DNA of 33,013 bases, from NCBI GenBank assembly GCA_947595555.1, contig CANQES010000003.1:1-33013 (forward strand). The letters run 5' to 3'. Position 1 is the first letter of the stretch, and every line of letters begins with the position of its first letter. The notes under the pieces were generated by a model. That model saw nothing but the letters and a program-made list of their open reading frames with translations. It did no database searches and was not told the DNA's origin. Positions 15,176 to 24,176 of the stretch are shown piece by piece. A program made the translations under genes and the position numbers. This DNA is from an uncultured Clostridia bacterium (GTDB lineage: Bacteria > Bacillota > Clostridia > TANB77 > CAG-508).

Positions 15176-16765
15176 ATGAAAAGAAATGTTGTTATTGGTG
15201 GAGCATGGCCTTATGCAAATAGTTCACTACATTTAGGGCATTTAGTAGCTTTATTACCAGGAGATTTTTTAGCAAGATATCATAGAAAAAAAGGAGATAA
15301 TGTGATATATGTTTCAGGAACAGACTGCCATGGAACACCTATTACTATTAGAGCAAAAAAAGAAGGAAAAAAACCAAAAGAAATATCTGATTACTATCAT
15401 GACGAATTTACAAAAACATTTGAAAAAATGAATTTTTCTTATGATTTATATACTCAAACAGAAGACGAATATCACAAAGAAAGAGTAAAAGAAATATTTA
15501 GAACTATATATGATAATAATTTTATAATAGAAAAAGAAGAACCACAACCATATTGCCCAAAATGTCAAAAGTTTTTAGCAGATAGAGAATTAATATTAAA
15601 ATGCCCAAATTGTGGTAATGAAACAAAAGGCGAAGAATGTGATTGTGGTTATACTCCAACAATGGAAGAATTAATAAAATATGCTAATTGTCAAGAATGT
15701 GGAACAAAAGTAATAGAAAAACTTAACAAAAATTTATATATTGCATTATCAAAGTTACAACCACTTGTGGAAAAATATTATAATGAACATAGTCAAAGTT
15801 GGAGAAAAAACTCACAAAATGAAACATTAAAATATTTAAAACAGGGATTAATAGATAGAGCTGTTACAAGAGACTTAGAGTGGGGGATTGACATTCCAGT
15901 AGATGGATATGATGACAAGAAGATGTATGTATGGATAGATGCTGTGTTAGGATATACAACAGCAACAATGAAATATTGCGAAGAAAATAATTTGAATTGG
16001 GAAGACTATTGGAAAGAAAATGAAAATGCATTAATTTACATGGTTCATGGAAAAGACAATATTATTTTTCATAGTATTATACTTCCTGCATTATTATATG
16101 CTATGAATTCAAATATGAAATTACCAGATAAAATGGTGTCATGTGAGTATTTAAATATAAATGATGAAAAGATTTCTAAAAGTAAAGGGAATGGAATTAC
16201 TATATTAGATTTAACAGAACAATATGATATAGATTCAATAAGATATTATTTTTTAAGTAATGGACCAGAAAAGAAAGATGGCAATTTTTCAACAGAAGAA
16301 TTTAAAACTGTTCATAATGCTGATTTAGTAAACAAATATGGCAATTTTATAAATCGAACATTAAAATTTAAAGGACTAGAGCAAATTGTTGTTGGAGAGA
16401 TTGATAAAGAGATAGATGAAAAAATATCTCAAACTTATATAGATGTATCAAATTCAATAGAAAGTTTAGAATTCAGGAAAGCAGTAGAACAAATAATTGA
16501 ACTAGTTGAATATGGTAACAAATATTATGATGATAAAAAACCATGGATATTGTACAAAGAAGATATAAATGAATTTAATAATGTAATGTATAATTGTGCA
16601 AATATAATAGCTAATTTAGCAAATTTATTTGAACCAATAATGCCAGATACATCAAGCAAAATAAAAAAATATTTAAACATAGATATAAGTAAATGGGAAA
16701 AAATCATAATAAAAGAAACTATTGAACTAAAAGATATTAATCCATTATTTGAAAGAATAAAATAA
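15176..16765 (+). CDS. metG: Methionyl-tRNA synthetase (E. coli/archaeal-like type, no C-terminal dimerisation domain)
   Basis: Class I synthetase that charges tRNA-Met. The N-terminus AWPYANSSLHLGHLV holds the HIGH motif (HLGH, residues 19-22), GTDCHGTPI follows, and KISKSKGNG is the KMSKS loop. Several Cys pairs (CPKC, CPNC, CQEC) form the zinc knuckles of the connective peptide. The product ends after the anticodon-binding helical domain without a tRNA-binding (EMAP-like) extension. The PYAN-type N-terminus differs from the Bacillus-type enzyme. ATG 15176 directly follows the upstream stop; an in-frame ATG at 15164 overlaps that gene and lies only 1 nt from the AAGGG box, so it is less likely. 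Confidence 0.92.
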   Translation: MKRNVVIGGAWPYANSSLHLGHLVALLPGDFLARYHRKKGDNVIYVSGTDCHGTPITIRAKKEGKKPKEISDYYHDEFTKTFEKMNFSYDLYTQTEDEYHKERVKEIFRTIYDNNFIIEKEEPQPYCPKCQKFLADRELILKCPNCGNETKGEECDCGYTPTMEELIKYANCQECGTKVIEKLNKNLYIALSKLQPLVEKYYNEHSQSWRKNSQNETLKYLKQGLIDRAVTRDLEWGIDIPVDGYDDKKMYVWIDAVLGYTTATMKYCEENNLNWEDYWKENENALIYMVHGKDNIIFHSIILPALLYAMNSNMKLPDKMVSCEYLNINDEKISKSKGNGITILDLTEQYDIDSIRYYFLSNGPEKKDGNFSTEEFKTVHNADLVNKYGNFINRTLKFKGLEQIVVGEIDKEIDEKISQTYIDVSNSIESLEFRKAVEQIIELVEYGNKYYDDKKPWILYKEDINEFNNVMYNCANIIANLANLFEPIMPDTSSKIKKYLNIDISKWEKIIIKETIELKDINPLFERIK

Positions 16766-16783
16766 TGTAAAGGAGACATAGAA

Positions 16784-17644
16784 GTGGCAATAATTATAGA
16801 TGGAAAAGAACTAGCAAAAAAAATAAGAGGAAACTTAAAAATAGAATGTGATGAATTAAAAAAACAGGGAATTCAACCTAAATTAGCAGTTATAATGGTA
16901 GGAGATAATCCTGCTTCAAAAGTATATATACGAAATAAAAATAAAGCTTGTGAAGAAATAGGCATTGAATATGAAGAACATCTTTTAGATGGACATACTA
17001 CACAAAAAGAACTCAATGATTTAATAAAAAAACTAAATGATACAAAAGAAGTAAATGGAATATTACTACAAAGTCCATTACCAGAACATTTAAATATAAA
17101 TGACGCATTTAAAGCAATCACATATAAAAAAGATGTGGATGGTTTTACACCATCTAGTGTTGGAAAATTAACAATAGGAGAAGATACATTTATTTCTTGT
17201 ACACCATATGGAGTTGTAAAGATGTTAGAGGAATATAACATAGATTTAACAGGAAAAGATGTAGTAATTTTGGGAAGAAGTAATATTGTAGGAAAACCAT
17301 TAATACAATGTTGTTTAGCAAGAAATGCAACAGTTACAGTATGTCATTCTAAAACGCAAAATATCAAAGAACATACAAAAAGAGCTGATGTACTAATTGT
17401 TGCTATTGGAAAAGCTAAATTTGTAACTCAAGATATGGTAAAAGAGGGAGCAGTTGTAATTGATGTAGGTATTAATAGAACAGAAGAAGGAAAGCTAGTA
17501 GGAGATGTTGATTTTGAAAATGTAGAAAAAGTAGCAAGTCATATAACACCGGTTCCTGGGGGAGTAGGACCAATGACAGTAGCTATGTTAATGAATAATG
17601 TAATTAAAGCAGCAAAAGAGCAAAATAGGGGCATTAATAATTAA
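16784..17644 (+). CDS. folD: Bifunctional methylenetetrahydrofolate dehydrogenase / methenyltetrahydrofolate cyclohydrolase
   Basis: Interconverts one-carbon units on tetrahydrofolate using NADP(H), supplying formyl-folate for purines and for initiator Met-tRNA. The 286-residue product has the KVYIRNKNKAC segment with the catalytic Lys, QSPLPEHLN, DVDGF, the dinucleotide motif GRSNIVGKP and the C-terminal TPVPGGVGPMT. GTG start at 16784 after AAGGAG. Follows metG by 18 bp. Its stop codon lies inside a terminator stem. Confidence 0.98.
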   Translation: MAIIIDGKELAKKIRGNLKIECDELKKQGIQPKLAVIMVGDNPASKVYIRNKNKACEEIGIEYEEHLLDGHTTQKELNDLIKKLNDTKEVNGILLQSPLPEHLNINDAFKAITYKKDVDGFTPSSVGKLTIGEDTFISCTPYGVVKMLEEYNIDLTGKDVVILGRSNIVGKPLIQCCLARNATVTVCHSKTQNIKEHTKRADVLIVAIGKAKFVTQDMVKEGAVVIDVGINRTEEGKLVGDVDFENVEKVASHITPVPGGVGPMTVAMLMNNVIKAAKEQNRGINN

Positions 17645-17655
17645 TGCTCTTTTTT
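17629..17655 (+). terminator. Terminator overlapping the folD stop codon
   Basis: GGGCATTAA (17629-17637) pairs with TTAATGCTC (17641-17649, one G-U pair) around a tight loop, followed by six T. dprA starts 24 bp later, so read-through or a weak internal promoter may feed it. Confidence 0.75.
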
Positions 17656-17678
17656 ATATTCAATTTGTAGGAGGTTAA

Positions 17679-18593
17679 ATGAATAGCTTAATAGAAAAGA
17701 AATATTGGATATGGTTTTCATTAATACCAAATTTAGGAAGTATAAAAAAACAAGAATTATTAAATATTTATAAAGATCCAGAAAGAATATTCTATTTAAA
17801 AGAAAATGAATTATTGAAAGTAAAAGGAATTGGAGAAAATACAGTAAAAACCATATTAGATAAGAATATAAGACATAGCATATATAAGCATATTGATTAT
17901 ATGTCAAAAAATAATATCGATATTATTCCAATTACAGATAAAGAATATCCTAATAAATTAAAGCAAATTTATGATTTTCCAATTAGTTTATATGTTAAAG
18001 GACATAAAGAATGTCTCAATAATAAGTCTATAGCTATTGTAGGATGTAGAGATTGTACAGAATATGGCAAATCAGCATCAAAATATTTTGCATATAATTT
18101 AGCTAAAGAAAAAACAACAATTATTAGTGGACTAGCTAAAGGTGTTGATAGTTATGCACATATAGGAGCTATTTGTGCACAAGATGCAAATAATGAATGT
18201 GGAAAAACTATTGCCGTTGTGGGAAATGGGCTTGATATTATTTATCCAAAAGAGAATGAAGCAATAGCAAATGAAATTATGAAAACAGGAGGAGCTATTA
18301 TAACTGAATATCCATTGGGAACCAAACCAGAAAAGATGAACTTCCCTGCTAGAAATAGAATTATTAGTGGAATGAGCAATGGCGTTTTGGTAGTAGAAGC
18401 AAAAGAAAAGAGCGGAGCATTAATTACTGTTGATTTCGCATTAGAACAGGGAAGAGATGTTTTTGTTGTTCCAGGTAATATTAATTCAATTTATTCTGTT
18501 GGTACAAATGAATTGATTAAGCAAGGTGCTAAGCTAGTTACAAATTGTACAGAGATCCTCCATGCAATAAAAGCCAGCAGTTTTTCCAACTAA
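17679..18593 (+). CDS. dprA: DNA-processing protein A
   Basis: DprA binds incoming single-stranded DNA and loads RecA during transformation. The 304-residue product has an N-terminal helical part with a helix-hairpin-helix-like GIGEN, then the Rossmann-like DprA core: IAIVGCRDCTEYG, TTIISGLAKGVDSYAHIGA, VVGNGLDIIYPKEN, FPARNRIISGMS and EAKEKSGALITV. The C-terminal winged domain is short. AGGAGG lies before the ATG. The last 60 bp overlap the 3' end of dapB on the other strand; both C-termini look authentic. Confidence 0.96.
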   Translation: MNSLIEKKYWIWFSLIPNLGSIKKQELLNIYKDPERIFYLKENELLKVKGIGENTVKTILDKNIRHSIYKHIDYMSKNNIDIIPITDKEYPNKLKQIYDFPISLYVKGHKECLNNKSIAIVGCRDCTEYGKSASKYFAYNLAKEKTTIISGLAKGVDSYAHIGAICAQDANNECGKTIAVVGNGLDIIYPKENEAIANEIMKTGGAIITEYPLGTKPEKMNFPARNRIISGMSNGVLVVEAKEKSGALITVDFALEQGRDVFVVPGNINSIYSVGTNELIKQGAKLVTNCTEILHAIKASSFSN

Positions 18594-19292
18594 AAATTTA
18601 GCAGCTTTAATTGCACCTTCGGCAAACACATTTCTAGAATAAGAGGTATGTTTTATTTCAAAAGTTTCAAATTCTCCAAAAAATTGTATTACATGCTCTC
18701 CGACAATATTACCACCACGAATAGAATTTATGCCAATTTCATTCTTATCCCTTTTTTCACGTTTTGAATGTCTATTATATTCACAATGAAGACTATTACC
18801 AAGACTATCATTAATACAATCAGCAAGCATTTGAGCTGTTCCACTTGGACTATCAATCTTTTGATTATGATGAGTTTCAGTTATTTCAATATCAGTGTTT
18901 TTTAGTAAAGGAGCAAGCCACTGTACTAATTTTTTCATAATCATGATATCATATGACATATTAGCAGACTTAAAAATAGGAATACATTTACCATATTCTT
19001 TGATTTGATTTTCTTCATTTTGAGAAAAACCAGTGGTAGCAATTACAACAGGTATTTTATTTTGAGAAGCATATTTTAAAATTTGAATAGTAGCAACAGG
19101 AACAGAAAAATCAATAATAACATCAGGTTTTTCTTTAATATCCTCAATTCGGTTAAAAACAGGAAAAGCAAATTCTCCTGTGACATTTTTGTCAAATCCG
19201 CATTTTAACAATAAATTTTCATCTTGCTCAACTAAATCACAAACTATTTGACCCATTTTTCCACTACATCCATTTACCATAACTTCTAACAT
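18534..19292 (-). CDS. dapB: 4-hydroxy-tetrahydrodipicolinate reductase
   Basis: NAD(P)H-dependent step of the diaminopimelate/lysine pathway, needed for peptidoglycan and, in spore formers, dipicolinate. The 252-residue product starts VMVNGCSGKMGQ (dinucleotide-binding glycine motif), has DFSVP, ATTGF, ETHHNQKIDSPSGTA (catalytic His and substrate site) and a C-terminal AAKFLVGKTAGFYCMEDL. AAAGGAT precedes the start. It is the second gene of a dapA-dapB operon, 21 bp after dapA, and its end overlaps dprA in convergent orientation. Confidence 0.97.
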   Translation of the reverse strand: MLEVMVNGCSGKMGQIVCDLVEQDENLLLKCGFDKNVTGEFAFPVFNRIEDIKEKPDVIIDFSVPVATIQILKYASQNKIPVVIATTGFSQNEENQIKEYGKCIPIFKSANMSYDIMIMKKLVQWLAPLLKNTDIEITETHHNQKIDSPSGTAQMLADCINDSLGNSLHCEYNRHSKREKRDKNEIGINSIRGGNIVGEHVIQFFGEFETFEIKHTSYSRNVFAEGAIKAAKFLVGKTAGFYCMEDLCTICN

Positions 19293-19313
19293 AATTTTAT
19301 ATCCTTTCTACGA

Positions 19314-20195
19314 TTAATTAGTTAATTTAAGTAATTCATCTTTTAATATTTTTGCTTTTTGTTCACTCATTGGAGTTAAAGGTAATCGAGGCAAACCAAA
19401 ATCATATCCTTGCATATTCAATGCAGCTTTGACAGGAATAGGATTTACTTCACTAAATAAGCTCTTAATTAAAGGAATAGCATCTAATTGCATTTTAGTT
19501 GCCAACTCAATTTTACCATCAAAGAAATTTTGAACCATGTTATGAGTATATTCTGGCAGAACATTAGATAAAACAGAAATAACACCAATACCTCCTAAAG
19601 ATAAAATAGGCAAAACTTGGTCATCATTTCCAGAATAAATAGCTAAATTATCTCCACATAAATGGGCGATGTCAGCAATTTGTGAAAGATTTCCACTTGC
19701 CTCTTTAATGGCAACAATATTTTCAATCTTAGATAATTCTAGGCAAGTTTCAGGTGCGATATTTACACCAGTTCTACTAGGTACACTATAAAGAATAATT
19801 GGCAAGGAAACACTTTTAGCAATATTTTTATAATGTTCGACTAATCCGTGTTGAGTACATTTATTATAATAAGGCGTTACAATTAAAAAGCCATCTACTC
19901 CTAATTTTTCAACTACTTGTGAATATTCTATTACTTGTTTAGTATTATTTCCACCTGTACCAGCAATAATAGGAATCCTGCCATGAGAAATTTTTACAGC
20001 ACATTCAATAGTAGATATTTTTTCTTCAAATGTCATAGTAGAAGCTTCTCCTGTTGTACCACAAACAATGATAGAGTCTACCTTATTTTGAATTTGATTT
20101 TCTACTAGCCTTTCAAATTCTTTTAGATTAACACCATTTTCATTAAAAGGTGTACTAATGGCTGTACCGCAGCCTTTAAATAAAATTTTTTTCAT
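19314..20195 (-). CDS. dapA: 4-hydroxy-tetrahydrodipicolinate synthase
   Basis: Condenses pyruvate with aspartate semialdehyde, the first committed step to diaminopimelate and lysine. The 293-residue TIM barrel shows CGTTGEASTM, VTPYYNK, YSVPSRTG and IKEASGN with the Schiff-base Lys. The ATG at 20195 is chosen because it follows a GGGGAG box and gives the normal N-terminus MKKILFKGCGTAI; a longer frame to 20228 adds unrelated residues. Transcribed with dapB. No lysine riboswitch is evident in the short upstream region. Confidence 0.97.
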   Translation of the reverse strand: MKKILFKGCGTAISTPFNENGVNLKEFERLVENQIQNKVDSIIVCGTTGEASTMTFEEKISTIECAVKISHGRIPIIAGTGGNNTKQVIEYSQVVEKLGVDGFLIVTPYYNKCTQHGLVEHYKNIAKSVSLPIILYSVPSRTGVNIAPETCLELSKIENIVAIKEASGNLSQIADIAHLCGDNLAIYSGNDDQVLPILSLGGIGVISVLSNVLPEYTHNMVQNFFDGKIELATKMQLDAIPLIKSLFSEVNPIPVKAALNMQGYDFGLPRLPLTPMSEQKAKILKDELLKLTN

Positions 20196-20317
20196 AATAT
20201 AATCACTCCCCAAATAGAGTATTATCATATAAATGTACTTACATCTATATTCTATTAGAAATTATATTATAAAAAATAAAAAAAAGAAATGAAAATTAAA
20301 AAAGTTTAAAAAAAGTA

Positions 20318-20346
20318 TTGACAAAATAAAAAACAAAATATAAAAT
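20318..20346 (+). promoter_or_regulatory. Promoter of the YgjP-like gene
   Basis: TTGACA (20318-20323), 17-bp spacer and TAAAAT (20341-20346). It is divergent from dapA. Confidence 0.75.
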
Positions 20347-20416
20347 AGGAACAACAAAAGCGAACAACAATTCGAAGAACGAAAATTTGCAAAAACACAA
20401 ACAAGGAGTGATAAAA

Positions 20417-20938
20417 ATGAATTTAGTAAAAAGAAAAGAAAATGTGAAAACAATACAAAATAATGGAATAGAAAGGCATCCAGTTCCAGTGCTTGGCATT
20501 GATTATAAAATAAAAATAATTTATAAAAATATAAAAATAACTGAATTAGATGTTGAAAATAGAACCATAAAAATATCACTTCCAAATCGATATAAAAAAG
20601 TAAGCAATAAAGACATATTAGATTTAGCAATTGAGAAAATGTATGAGCAAATTGCCAAAGTAGAAATTGAAAGGGCAATGGAAAAAACAAGAATTATGGT
20701 TGGATTTGCACCAGAAGAATATGACATAAAAAAAATGCCAACATTAGGAAAATGTGAAAAGCATAAAATAACAATTAATCCTGAGATTGTAAAATATAGT
20801 CGTGATATTATTGATTATGTAGTACTTCATCAATATTGCCATTTAAAGCATAAAAATCATACAAAACTTTTCTTTAATATGTTAGAAAAATATTTGCCAA
20901 ATTATAAAAAATGCGAAGAAATATTATTGAATTTATAA
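20417..20938 (+). CDS. YgjP/SprT-like metallopeptidase-family protein with altered HExxH motif
   Basis: A 173-residue member of the YgjP-like (DUF45) family of zinc-peptidase-fold proteins. The C-terminal region IDYVVLHQYCHLKHKNHTK corresponds to the family's VVxHELCH ... NHS block, but the catalytic Glu is Gln (CAA at 20831-20833), giving HQYCH. The two His ligands and the following NH remain, so metal binding may persist while hydrolysis should be lost. The ATG at 20417 follows AAGGAG by 8-9 nt; a longer frame from 20387 lacks a site. It is monocistronic, with its own promoter and a strong dyad downstream. Confidence 0.8.
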   Translation: MNLVKRKENVKTIQNNGIERHPVPVLGIDYKIKIIYKNIKITELDVENRTIKISLPNRYKKVSNKDILDLAIEKMYEQIAKVEIERAMEKTRIMVGFAPEEYDIKKMPTLGKCEKHKITINPEIVKYSRDIIDYVVLHQYCHLKHKNHTKLFFNMLEKYLPNYKKCEEILLNL

Positions 20939-20970
20939 AATATAATTAATTAAAAATTAAAAAATAAGAG

Positions 20971-21011
20971 TTACTGTTCAGACTAAATAAAATTTTTAGT
21001 CTGAACAGTAA
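20971..21011. terminator. 17-bp perfect hairpin after the YgjP-like gene
   Basis: Bases 20971-20987 are perfectly complementary to 20995-21011 (TTACTGTTCAGACTAAA and its complement) with a 7-nt loop. No T run follows directly, so it could end transcription by stem strength alone, protect the 3' end, or be a protein-binding dyad. Confidence 0.6.
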
Positions 21012-21040
21012 TAATAGAAAAAACTTTTTTATCAAAAATC

Positions 21041-21069
21041 TCGACAAAAAGCAAATAAAGTGATAAAAT
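21041..21069 (+). promoter_or_regulatory. Promoter of the tRNA-Gln gene
   Basis: TCGACA (21041-21046), 17-bp spacer and TAAAAT (21064-21069), ending 10 bp before the mature 5' end. Confidence 0.65.
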
Positions 21070-21079
21070 AAAAATATAT

Positions 21080-21154
21080 TGGGGTGTAGCCAAGCGGTAA
21101 GGCAGATGGCTCTGACCCATCGATGCGTAGGTTCGAATCCTACCACCCCAGCCA
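21080..21154 (+). tRNA. tRNA-Gln (CUG anticodon), CCA encoded
   Basis: A full cloverleaf can be drawn: acceptor TGGGGTG/CACCCCA, D stem GCC/GGC, anticodon stem GATGG/CCATC with loop CTCTGAC (anticodon CTG, 21112-21114), T stem GTAGG/CCTAC with loop TTCGAAT, discriminator G and encoded CCA. U1-A72 and G73 are glutamine identity features. It is a single-gene unit with its own promoter and terminator. Confidence 0.95.
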
Positions 21155-21183
21155 ACAAAAAATCGATGTAAATAGCTTGTATC

Positions 21184-21217
21184 ATGGTATTCACTATATT
21201 GTGCATTCCATTTTTTT
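21184..21217 (+). terminator. Terminator after tRNA-Gln
   Basis: An imperfect 11-position stem (ATGGTATTCAC with GTGCATTCCAT, two mismatches) followed by seven T. Confidence 0.65.
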
Positions 21218-21268
21218 CTTTACTTGCTAAAAAATACATGAATAATAATTTATGGAGGAAAAAATTAA

Positions 21269-21910
21269 ATGGAAAAATCAAAAATAAAAAATGTAGTAGA
21301 ATGGATTTATTGCATAGTAATAGCAATAATTTTAGCATTATTATTTAGATATTACATAGGAACTCCCACAATAGTTAAAATGTCTTCAATGCAACCTACA
21401 TTAATGGAAAATCAAAGATTATTATTAAACAGATGGGTAAGGACAACAAAAAAAATACCAAATAGAGGAGACATCATTACTTTTGAAAAGCCAAGTAAAA
21501 TAAATTATAGTGCAAAAGAAATAGATCAATTAAACCCAATAGCAAAATATGAAAATGAGCCCAAAAACTGGATAACAAAATTTATATATTATGTTTTAGA
21601 AATAGGTAAAGAAAGTTATATAAAAAGAGTAATAGCTTTACCAGGAGAGCATGTTCAAATAAAAAATGGTAAAGTTTATATTAATGAAAAAGAAATAGAA
21701 GAAAAATATTTACAAGAAAATGTAAAGACAGAAATTAAATATGGAGTAGGATTTGATGACTTTATTGTTCCAGAAAATAGTATTTTTGCCATGGGAGATA
21801 ATAGAGAAGGAAGCGTTGATTGTAGGGACTTTGGTTGTATTCCAATAGAAAAAGTAGAAAGCAAAGTATGGATAAGAATAATGCCATTTAATAAATTTGG
21901 AGAAGTTTAA
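21269..21910 (+). CDS. lepB: Signal peptidase I
   Basis: Membrane protease that removes signal peptides from exported proteins. The 213-residue product has one N-terminal membrane segment (about residues 10-30), the catalytic Ser40 in SSMQPTL, the general-base Lys119 in YIKRVIALPGE and the box-E motif GDNREGSVDCRDFG. An additional stretch of about 30 residues lies between the first catalytic block and the Lys block and includes a short hydrophobic piece (KFIYYVLEIG). GGAGG precedes the ATG. Confidence 0.95.
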   Translation: MEKSKIKNVVEWIYCIVIAIILALLFRYYIGTPTIVKMSSMQPTLMENQRLLLNRWVRTTKKIPNRGDIITFEKPSKINYSAKEIDQLNPIAKYENEPKNWITKFIYYVLEIGKESYIKRVIALPGEHVQIKNGKVYINEKEIEEKYLQENVKTEIKYGVGFDDFIVPENSIFAMGDNREGSVDCRDFGCIPIEKVESKVWIRIMPFNKFGEV

Positions 21911-21949
21911 AAATATGTCTATGTAAATATAATATTAAGATTACACTAA

Positions 21950-21978
21950 TTGACATTGCCCCTTAAAAATGATATAAT
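21950..21978 (+). promoter_or_regulatory. Perfect-consensus sigma-A promoter for hslO
   Basis: TTGACA (21950-21955), 17-bp spacer and TATAAT (21973-21978), 42 bp before the ATG. Confidence 0.85.
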
Positions 21979-22020
21979 TAAGCTGTTACAAAATTTTTTT
22001 ATAAAAAAAAAGAGGTAAAA

Positions 22021-22902
22021 ATGTCAGATAAAATAGAAAAATTTTTAGCTTATCAAGGGAGAATATCAGTAATCTGTGCTAACACAACAGAACTGGTAGA
22101 AAAAGCTAGATTAACGCATGATTTAAGCCCAGTAGTTACAGCAGCTTTTGGTAGAATGCTGACAATAACAGCAATTATGGGAAATGAAATGAAAAATGAA
22201 AAAGATAAATTAACTATTCAAATTAGAGGAAATGGACATATACAAATGATGTTAGCCACATCTAATAATTTTCCTCAAGTAAAAGGGTATGTAGCAAATC
22301 CTCAAATTGATATACCATTAAATGAATTTGGAAAATTAGATGTTGGATGTGCAGTAGGTCAGGAAGGATATATTAATGTTATAAAAGATATTGGCTTAAA
22401 AGAGCCTTATATAGGAATCTCACCATTAACAACTGGTGAGATAGCTGATGACTTTGCCAACTATTTTGTACACTCGGAACAAAGAAATTCAGCTGTTGCT
22501 TTAGGTGTATTAGTAGATAAAAATGGAGTTAAATCCGCAGGAGGATATTTGATTAATCCTATGCCAGATGCTACTGAAGAAGATATTACGAAAGTAGAAC
22601 AAGCAATTTTTAAAGCAGGAGCAATGTCTAGGATGTTAGACGAAAGATTAGAATTAAAAGAAATAGCAAAAAGAATTACAGGAGATAACCAAATAAAAAC
22701 AATTGAAAATAATATAATACCAGTTTATCAATGTGATTGTTCAAAAAAGCATATGGCAGAAGGGTTAGCTAAGATAGGAAGAGAAGAATTAGAAGATATC
22801 ATAGAGAAAGAAGGAAGAGCAGAAACCGTCTGTCATTTTTGTAACAAAAAGTATGAATTTAATAAAAAGGAATTAGAAGACATAGTGAACACATTTGTGT
22901 AG
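22021..22902 (+). CDS. hslO: Redox-regulated chaperone Hsp33
   Basis: A 293-residue holdase chaperone switched on by oxidation. The N-terminal core (VTAAFGRMLTITAIMGNEMK; TIQIRGNGHI; NPQIDIPLNEFGKLDVG) is canonical, and the C-terminal zinc switch has CDC and CHFC cysteine pairs. AGAGGT precedes ATG 22021. The following glycosyltransferase gene starts 17 bp later, so an operon is likely. Confidence 0.97.
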   Translation: MSDKIEKFLAYQGRISVICANTTELVEKARLTHDLSPVVTAAFGRMLTITAIMGNEMKNEKDKLTIQIRGNGHIQMMLATSNNFPQVKGYVANPQIDIPLNEFGKLDVGCAVGQEGYINVIKDIGLKEPYIGISPLTTGEIADDFANYFVHSEQRNSAVALGVLVDKNGVKSAGGYLINPMPDATEEDITKVEQAIFKAGAMSRMLDERLELKEIAKRITGDNQIKTIENNIIPVYQCDCSKKHMAEGLAKIGREELEDIIEKEGRAETVCHFCNKKYEFNKKELEDIVNTFV

Positions 22903-22919
22903 GGAAAGGGTTGGATTAC

Positions 22920-24164
22920 ATGGCGAGAAGTATAGAATTCGGAATTGGATTTTTAGCAGGAAGACCTAATGTATGTAAGATTATTAATAATTATTATGAA
23001 GACATTATTAATCAAGGAAAAAAATTAGGGAAAAATGTTAATTTTACTATCTTTATTTTATATGATTTGGGATATCAACAAGCAGAAAGAATAGAATTTT
23101 ATGGAATTAAATCAAATGTATATAAAAACTTTAAAATCAAATATATTACGCCAGAGGATATAGAAGAGGAAAAGAAAATATTAGCATCCAGACATGAAAT
23201 TAGTAAAAGAGATATTAATTTAATTTTAGGGCATGGGTATGCAAGAGCAAGAAACTCAATTATGTATTTTGCATTAAAAAGAAAAATAGACTACTTAATG
23301 TTTTGGGATGATGATGAATATCCAGTTGCCAATATAAAAAATGATGATGGTTCAATTGAATGGGTAAAACAAGAAAATATATTACAGCACTTAAAATATA
23401 TTGAAAAATCAGATGTTACAATGGGATATAGATGTGGAAATATGTCTCCTGTACCGTATGTAGAATATGAGGATTCTTTTACCGAAGAAGACTTTAAGAA
23501 TTATATAGATGGTATAAGCAATGAAGCGGTATCTTGGGAAAAAATAAAAGAAAAAAGAAATAGTACAGATAATGGAATTACATATGCTGAAAAAGATATT
23601 GTAAGAAAAGGAAAAGAAGTACATATTGATAACATGGGAAAAGAAAAATGGTTATTAGCTTCTGGAATTTGCTTAAATATGAGGCATTTAGACAAAATAC
23701 CAGCATTCTATAATCCTCCTTTTGCCCGTGGAGAAGATACATTTTTTACAACTATGCTAAAAGATGCAAAAGTAACACAAGTACCAACATATCATTTTCA
23801 TGATGGATTTCTAAAATATATATCTATCTTAAAGGAAAACTATCCGAAAAAATTAAAAAAGATAGTACTTGAAGATGGCGCTATTGAACAAAGATTTTTA
23901 AAAGCGTCTATTGGATGGATTAAATACAAGCCGTTATTGATATATATAACAGACCGAAAGAACTATAGGAAAATTATGGATGAAACAAAGGAAAAACTAG
24001 AGAAAAGTATTCCAAAAATGAATGAAACTTTTAAAAGCTGTGATTTTACATGTTTATTAAAAGAATTGGAACAATATGATGAACAAGTAAAGCAACATTA
24101 TAAAGAATATATAAGAACAAATGAAATATGGAATGAATTTAAAAGTAAGATAAATGAATTATAG
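22920..24164 (+). CDS. Predicted glycosyltransferase (GT-A-like), family uncertain
   Basis: A 414-residue protein with an N-terminal nucleotide-sugar-binding-like part, the acidic triplet in LMFWDDDEYP (a DXD-type metal site) preceded by GYARARNSIM, and a later RGEDTFFTTML that resembles the ED catalytic-base motif of GT2-like enzymes. The C-terminal third is helical and charged. Substrate unknown. ATG 22920 is preferred over TTG 22911, since the purine-rich AGGGAAAGGG lies about 9 nt before it. It sits between hslO and a family 2 glycosyltransferase, suggesting a small cell-surface or glycoconjugate unit. Confidence 0.75.
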   Translation: MARSIEFGIGFLAGRPNVCKIINNYYEDIINQGKKLGKNVNFTIFILYDLGYQQAERIEFYGIKSNVYKNFKIKYITPEDIEEEKKILASRHEISKRDINLILGHGYARARNSIMYFALKRKIDYLMFWDDDEYPVANIKNDDGSIEWVKQENILQHLKYIEKSDVTMGYRCGNMSPVPYVEYEDSFTEEDFKNYIDGISNEAVSWEKIKEKRNSTDNGITYAEKDIVRKGKEVHIDNMGKEKWLLASGICLNMRHLDKIPAFYNPPFARGEDTFFTTMLKDAKVTQVPTYHFHDGFLKYISILKENYPKKLKKIVLEDGAIEQRFLKASIGWIKYKPLLIYITDRKNYRKIMDETKEKLEKSIPKMNETFKSCDFTCLLKELEQYDEQVKQHYKEYIRTNEIWNEFKSKINEL

Positions 24165-24176
24165 GAGGCAAGTTCC

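Noticed and set aside
20946..21338. Minus-strand open frame with a VGFEPTHR-like stretch
   Set aside because: That stretch is the antisense of the tRNA-Gln gene; such translated tRNA complements are a well-known false protein. The rest covers a hairpin and the start of lepB.
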